From Xylaria sp. FL1777 (lineage: Eukaryota > Ascomycota > Sordariomycetes > Xylariales > Xylariaceae), in contig MU400521.1 of assembly GCA_022578965.1 (NCBI GenBank), forward strand, positions 186,001 to 250,000: a stretch of 64,000 bases of DNA. The letters are read 5' to 3'. The position numbers and the translations under genes are program-made. Positions 59,233 through 64,000 of this stretch are shown piece after piece. Position 1 is the stretch's first letter, and the number at the start of each line of letters is the position of its first letter. The notes beneath the pieces are model-generated. The model was not told where the DNA came from. It worked only from the letters and a program-made list of their open reading frames with translations, and ran no database searches.

Positions 59233-60608
59233 ATGTTAGTGCTGCTAACCAGCCTATTTCTAGGCTTTTTCTTGAGTTTAGCGGGTGCCAAAGTAGTTCC
59301 TGGTAGAGCATTTGACAGATTCATAAGTATATGGCTTGAGAATCAGGTTAGTATAGGTATACCGGTCCGGGATGACGAGAGGGCCAGTTCTTGATTTGCG
59401 TTCGACGGCTAATACTTCTTTTTCTCTCCCAGGATTTCGACAAAGTCGCTGCCGACTCTGCATTCGCCGACTTGAAGAGATTCGGTATTCTACAAACACG
59501 TTACTATGCACACACACATCCGAGCCAGCCCAATTACCTCGCCGCCGTGGCAGGGGATTACTGGGGTTTAGACCATGATGATATCGTCCGGATCCCTGCG
59601 AATGTGTCTACAATTGTCGATCTACTCGAACAGAGAAAAATATCATGGAAAGGATACTTTGAGGGCATGCCAGGGCCTGGCTATATGGCGGGGGCCAGTG
59701 TAGGGCGGCCAGAGAACCAGGCACCTACTGGCACTTGGGACTACGTACGAAAGCATAAGTGCGTTTCTAAGCGGGATGAATCAGGATTATATTATAGGCT
59801 AATCGAGCTAAATAGCCCTTTCGTCTCGTACGACTCGATTAACTACGAGGGAAGTCGACTACTCAACTTAGTATCATTTGACGAATTCCAAGACGACTTT
59901 GCTGCCGGCGTTCTGCCAGTATGTCTTTCCAAGCCTGCATGACTCCCATAAGTTAGGTTTCCCTAAAAGAAATAGGTTCTGACTTTCGGCCTATAGCAAT
60001 TTGTTATGATGTCTCCGAACATGCTCAACGATGGACACAATACAACACTAGATTATGCGACGAAGTGGGCCCGACAATTCCTGAGGCCTCTTCTAACTGA
60101 TGGGGCCTTCACAGAGAAGACACTCGTGCAATTGACATATGATGAGACGGAGGATTACTCTCAACCAAACCGCATTGTCTCTTTGCTCTTAGGCAATGCC
60201 GTACCTGATAGTCTCCGGGGATCTACTGACGACACGTTTTATACCCACTTCTCGATTTTGTCTACGATGGAGAATAACTGGGAGCTACCAAACCTAGGTA
60301 GATTTGACGTTGGAGCTAATGTCTTTAAACTTGTTGCCGATGTGACAGGATACGCCAATAATAACCCTCCCAATGTCGCAACTGTCAACAACTCAGTATC
60401 GTACCCCGGCCCCCTAAACAGGAACCACTCTACAAAACTAACAATATTTCCTCCTCCAAATTTGAAGCTGACCGGTGCTGGTGGACAACCCGTTCTGGAA
60501 GCAATTGCTCAGACCTGGAAGTCTGCGTCACAATCAGACACTCCCTACGATGGTAGTGGCGCGGTGTATGATGGTGATAACTTACCAGTTTATAAAGGAC
60601 AGGGGTAG
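59233..60608 (+). CDS. secreted phosphoesterase / acid phosphatase (PF04185-type)
   Basis: Exons are 59233-59346, 59433-59758, 59816-59918 and 59997-60608, 384 residues. Signal peptide MLVLLTSLFLGFFLSLAGA. The family fold is that of phosphoesterases including fungal phosphate-repressible acid phosphatases and phospholipase C relatives. Markers: FDRFISIWLENQDFDKV (the metal-ligand Glu-Asn, split by intron 1), HPSQPNYLAAVAGDYWG, WKGYFEGMPGPGY, YVRKHNPFVSYDSI (restored by intron 2), VMMSPNMLNDGHNT and LVQLTYDETEDYSQPNRI. Likely extracellular hydrolysis of phosphomonoesters, useful for phosphate scavenging. No GPI signal; the C-terminus is short. All the expected blocks are intact. Confidence 0.9.
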
Positions 60609-60871
60609 AACCCTTCTATCAGTCAATGTTGTAATCTATCGTCTATAAATCTAGTTCCGCCAAAGATACCCCGTAATCTCAAATATCGGATAGTTACATA
60701 TTTTCGCTTATATGCGTGATATACATTTACATCAGCGACAAATGTTATTTTCGTCAACAGGATCTGCGAGCTATTCCATCATCAGATGACCAAGTCCATT
60801 CAAACACCAGTAAATCTTGGGCTTTGTTCACGCCGTATGAGCATTTATAGTAGCCCAGGAAGGCGAAATCA

Positions 60872-61279
60872 ATGCTAGTTATGCGTACTCTTACTGCCAC
60901 TGCGCCTACGAATCTCTACACGGCTCTCATTCGAACCCATCACATCACTAGTCGCAAGAAGCTCCAGCGCGTGAAAAAGGCAGCCTCACAGCATGCGCTG
61001 CCTTTCGTTCTTATAAGAAGTGGTGGATCGCCCGGAATTATGTACGCCGAAGGCGCTGAAGTTGACATTAATGCCTGGGTGAGCTTTGTCCGAGGCCTTC
61101 GATATAAAGACTTTCAATGTCCTCGAAAGCCAGCAGAAAACAGGGTCTTAGTGCCAAGCCAGACGGCTCCAAATAGTTTCGAAGAAGTCACATCAGTGGC
61201 TGAATTTGGCCATCGCATGGAGCAGAGGGGGCTGGCTTCGTGGTGGAAGTTGGCCATGGGATACAGCTCGTCAGACTAA
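60872..61279 (+). CDS. small protein with Prp3_C/DUF1115-like domain
   Basis: Single exon, 135 residues (a second ATG at 60881 is possible). Most of it resembles the C-terminal domain shared by splicing factor Prp3 and RWDD2 proteins: LYTALIRTHHITSRKKLQRVKKAASQ, then RSGGSPGIMYAEG and INAWVSFVRGLRYKDFQ. The His-His, GG-PGI-x-EG and W...VR-L-Y positions are what suggested the call. It stands alone here, without RWD or Prp3 N-terminal parts. Probably intracellular; molecular role unknown. Confidence 0.65.
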   Translation: MLVMRTLTATAPTNLYTALIRTHHITSRKKLQRVKKAASQHALPFVLIRSGGSPGIMYAEGAEVDINAWVSFVRGLRYKDFQCPRKPAENRVLVPSQTAPNSFEEVTSVAEFGHRMEQRGLASWWKLAMGYSSSD

Positions 61280-62053
61280 TCGCCATATGGAAGAATCGCC
61301 CACACAGCATTATACCAACGTCGCCTGTTCGTCTAAAAGGAGATGTATAAAGGCATGTTGACGATTCCAGAATACTGTATCGGTTCGCTTTCCAACCAAC
61401 CATGCTGTATCGTGCTGAGTATGTAGAGCATCGTCGCCCACGTTATAGCATAGCTCCCTTTGGAGCCAGCTTCAGTTCAGTAATCTCCAACAAAGAAGGC
61501 TTTTCTACGCAGGGAACTGTCACCTTAATCTCGACGTATGCAGATCAGTCATAGGATTAACAACTCACGGCGCTATACTTTCAACTGCATCTCAGTATTC
61601 GGCCCGCTTAGCCTCCCACTCAATGAAATACATCCCCCTAACCCACCTGCCGGCAGCCTACGCTCCGATGTGGCTTGAAGTCACATTCGTCTATATTAAA
61701 TTCGAGCGTCACACGCCAGCCGAGTTGGCGACGGATTCGTTCTCTGCGACCCGTGGGTTGGGGCTGGGTGGAAAACCTGGGGTATTCAGCCGCCAACGGC
61801 AATTCCATCTACGAATCGCGCAACCAATTATATCCGTGCTATTTATTGGCATTGGCCTCGTATAAATAGCACTCGGCGCTATTCAACCGATCGGGCGTCT
61901 AAGGCATATGACAATTTTGCTATTGCACTATTTGCTCGCGAGAGGCATATAACCCTAGCCGGCGCATGCCACTCTAGGGTCAATTTCCAAGCACCAGGTC
62001 TGCTCCCTCACAGTAATATTGCATTATCTCGGCCTAGTTCACTTGTTGCCAAA
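61280..62053. other. intergenic upstream of the LPMO gene
   Basis: 774 bp with no supported coding exon; contains the LPMO promoter annotated separately. Confidence 0.55.
61824..61869 (+). promoter_or_regulatory. putative LPMO core promoter (CCAAT and TATA-like)
   Basis: CCAAT at 61824-61828 and TATAAATAG at 61861-61869, about 185 bp before the LPMO ATG, a normal distance for an inducible fungal gene. Confidence 0.5.
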
Positions 62054-63411
62054 ATGAAGTCCGCAGCCTACGCCTTGATTTCGGCAGCTCTCACCTTCCA
62101 GGCCTCTGCTCACTCCATCTTTCAGGAGTTATGGGTGGATGGTGTCGATTATATAAGTCATCCTCGCAATCTTGATTGTGGAAGATGCTAACTCGTGGCG
62201 CACGGGTCCCAATGCATTCGCATGCCGCCGAATAACAACCCGGTGACCAATGTCAACAGTAACGATATCCGATGCAATGTTGGCGGCACCAGGGGCGTCG
62301 CGGCCAAATGCCCTGTGAAGGCAGGATCTACAGTCACGGTTGAGATGCACGCAGTACGAAAGCCGAGCATCATAGCAAACAACATTCACTAACGGCGCGA
62401 CAGCAACCTAAAGACAGGTCATGTGGCTCGGAAGCAATCGGGGGGGCACATTATGGGCCTGTGAACGTTTACCTAAGCCAAGTAGCAGATGCCACAACGG
62501 CCGATGGCTCAGCCTCTTGGTATAAGATTTTTGCAGACTCTTGGTCTTCAAAGGGATCTGTGGGTGATGCCGACAATTGGGGCACCAACGATCTCAATTC
62601 TTGCTGCGGCAAAATGGATGTTACAATCCCCTCGGATACGCCATCTGGCGACTACCTACTCCGTGCTGAAGTTATCGCCTTACACACAGCAGGGCAATCC
62701 GGAGGCGCCCAGTTTTACGTCTCATGCTACCAAATCACCGGTGAGTAACCCTTACGTTCGCTACCTCCGCCTTTTACATTTTAGGAGGAGTAATCGATCT
62801 CGTACCCTCTCTGTCCTGGGCTTTTAGAATGTGAAGTACTGACTCTTCTTTTTCTAGTGACTGGTGGCTCCGGTACAGTCCCAGCAGGTGTGAAGCTTCC
62901 CGGGGCCCTCAAGTCGTCAGATCCTGGTATTCAAGTAAACATCCACGCCAAGATGAGCAGCTATGTGAACCCAGGACCCGCCGTTGTTCCTGGCGGACTT
63001 ACCAAAACTGCCGGCTCAGGCTGCAGCAGTGGCTGTGCTAAGACAGTAAGAACCCCTAAATGCTATTCATTTCTCGTTTCGGTGGCCTTGAGAATATCAA
63101 GCCTCCTATGGCTAGGTACACACTCAAAATGCCCATCACTAACCCCCTGCGTTGCAGTGTACTGCTGGTAGTGGTCCAGTCGGGACTGCAGTCGCGGCTC
63201 CAGCTCCCTCTGGCGGCTCTGGCTCCGGCGGTGGTTCTGCATGCGCTCAAGCAGCCTACCAACAGTGTGGCGGACAAGGATACACAGGTTGCACAACTTG
63301 CGCTGTAAGTTTCCCTCACCTCTACAGGTCACCGATAAGACATTAACCCCTTGACAGAGCGGCCTCACTTGTAAAGATGTTTCTCCCCCATACTACTCTC
63401 AGTGCAGCTAA
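62054..63411 (+). CDS. AA9 lytic polysaccharide monooxygenase with CBM1
   Basis: Copper enzyme that oxidatively cleaves cellulose outside the cell. Exons are 62054-62152, 62204-62353, 62404-62740, 62858-63045, 63158-63304 and 63358-63411, 324 residues. Signal peptide 1-19, cleaved before His20 (HSIFQELWVDG), the N-terminal histidine-brace ligand. The second ligand is His99 in IGGAHYGPV; the axial Tyr188 is in QFYVSCYQIT. A Gly/Ser linker (about 259-285) leads to a C-terminal CBM1 (CAQAAYQQCGGQGYTGCTTC...GLTC...YYSQCS) that binds cellulose. Exons 2-6 join by GT-AG introns. Exon 1 joins exon 2 (DY-GSQCIRMPP, the normal family sequence) only if bases 62153-62203, running ATAAGT to GCAC, are removed. 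Unspliced, the frame stops within that segment. Confidence 0.9.
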
Positions 63412-64000
63412 GAGGTCTTCTGAACTACGTGCGTCGTGAAGGATAAATACGCTTAATTGGGTCCGTTCGAGCCATCTTCTGAATGTAGGCTGATAGCCTA
63501 TTGTGTGCTAGACAGTGGTAAGATTTATAGCTAGCATCAACAGTAATAGCTAAAAGCCTTATTGATCCTACAACTTAGCTCTATGAGTGTTAAACTAAAC
63601 TCGCATTCCATTGCCTCAATCCAAGTCGTTATAGATACTCGGCGCGAGGAATCGAACTCTGTGACTGGCATCCAAGTATTTTATTCTAGAGGAGATAGAT
63701 GGAGGGAGGGAAAGCCGGTTACGGAGTACACGGCGCACGGCATGCGGCACATCACGGCCCCGAAAGGCAAACACCGACGTGTTAACAGCTTTTAATGCTG
63801 CATTCCTAGGTTATATCTGCCCCCGTAATTACCTAATACCATGACATACACCAATTCAGCATTTGTGAAGGATCAAGGTAGGTGCCAAGTGGGAATTCTG
63901 AATACCGGTAATCGCGAATACGATAGCCATAAAGACGCCCACTGACATACCTACCTACCCTTGCTTCCTTGGCGCTATTCCTTCTTTCCGCATTACATAA
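63412..64000. other. 3' flank, no gene seen
   Basis: 590 bp after the LPMO stop. A 77-codon frame at 63562-63795 has no motif. CTACCTACC-type motifs occur at the extreme end. Confidence 0.5.

Noticed and set aside
63640..63672. Possible minus-strand tRNA T-arm (GAGTTCGATTCCTC)
   Set aside because: No anticodon, D or acceptor arms could be folded.
1..64000. Secondary-metabolite gene cluster
   Set aside because: No polyketide, peptide or terpene synthase is present; the reductase, transporter and regulators are not grouped with any backbone enzyme.

Overview
The window is nuclear DNA from a filamentous ascomycete (Pezizomycotina; a Sordariomycete is my best guess). The evidence is short GT-AG introns (about 48-150 bp) in most genes, two Zn2Cys6/fungal_trans regulators, a 2EXR protein, an FTA2-like kinase-fold protein, a PTH11/rhodopsin-like membrane protein, a CorA-like metal transporter, and an AA9 lytic polysaccharide monooxygenase (LPMO) with a CBM1 tail. 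No bacterial, organellar, rRNA or CRISPR signal was seen. Gene models were built by hand: I joined open frames through donor, branch and acceptor sites and checked that every junction keeps phase. Protein lengths follow from those joins.

Layout. 0-10 kb: a 5'-truncated Zn2Cys6 regulator (+), then on the minus strand an NAD(P)-binding NmrA/SDR-like protein, a CorA-like transporter and an MFS sugar transporter. 10-20 kb: an aldo/keto reductase (+), a 2EXR protein (+), a rhodopsin-like integral membrane protein (-, with a reading-frame problem) and an SCP2-type thiolase (-). 20-33 kb: SEC18/NSF (+), facing a 1766-residue DDX60-like DExH helicase (-), then an intergenic stretch holding a 132-bp copy of part of that helicase and a MITE-like inverted repeat, then an SRPK-like kinase (-) with two predicted N-terminal membrane spans. 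33-43 kb: a small protein with a Trp-marked heptad-repeat tail (+), a secreted type-B carboxylesterase (-), cytosolic aspartyl-tRNA synthetase (-) and a single-pass membrane protein of unknown role (-). 46-55 kb: an AT-hook/FTA2-like protein (+), a small secreted protein (-), an MCH1-like MFS transporter (-), an F-box protein (+) and a MAPEG-like membrane protein (-). 55-64 kb: a second Zn2Cys6 regulator (-) divergent from a secreted phosphoesterase (+), a Prp3_C-like small protein (+), and the AA9-CBM1 LPMO (+).

There is no obvious single pathway or biosynthetic cluster. It is mostly housekeeping genes (SEC18, AspRS, thiolase) mixed with secreted and transport functions of a plant-biomass-degrading fungus (LPMO, esterase, phosphoesterase, sugar transporter, small secreted protein). 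The most unusual observations are: an apparent AT-AC intron with a GT-AG-like interior in the LPMO gene; the membrane-anchored SRPK-like kinase; the AT-hook plus FTA2-like fusion; the heptad-repeat gene whose repeat is free of stops in all six frames; and the helicase-fragment copy next to a MITE.
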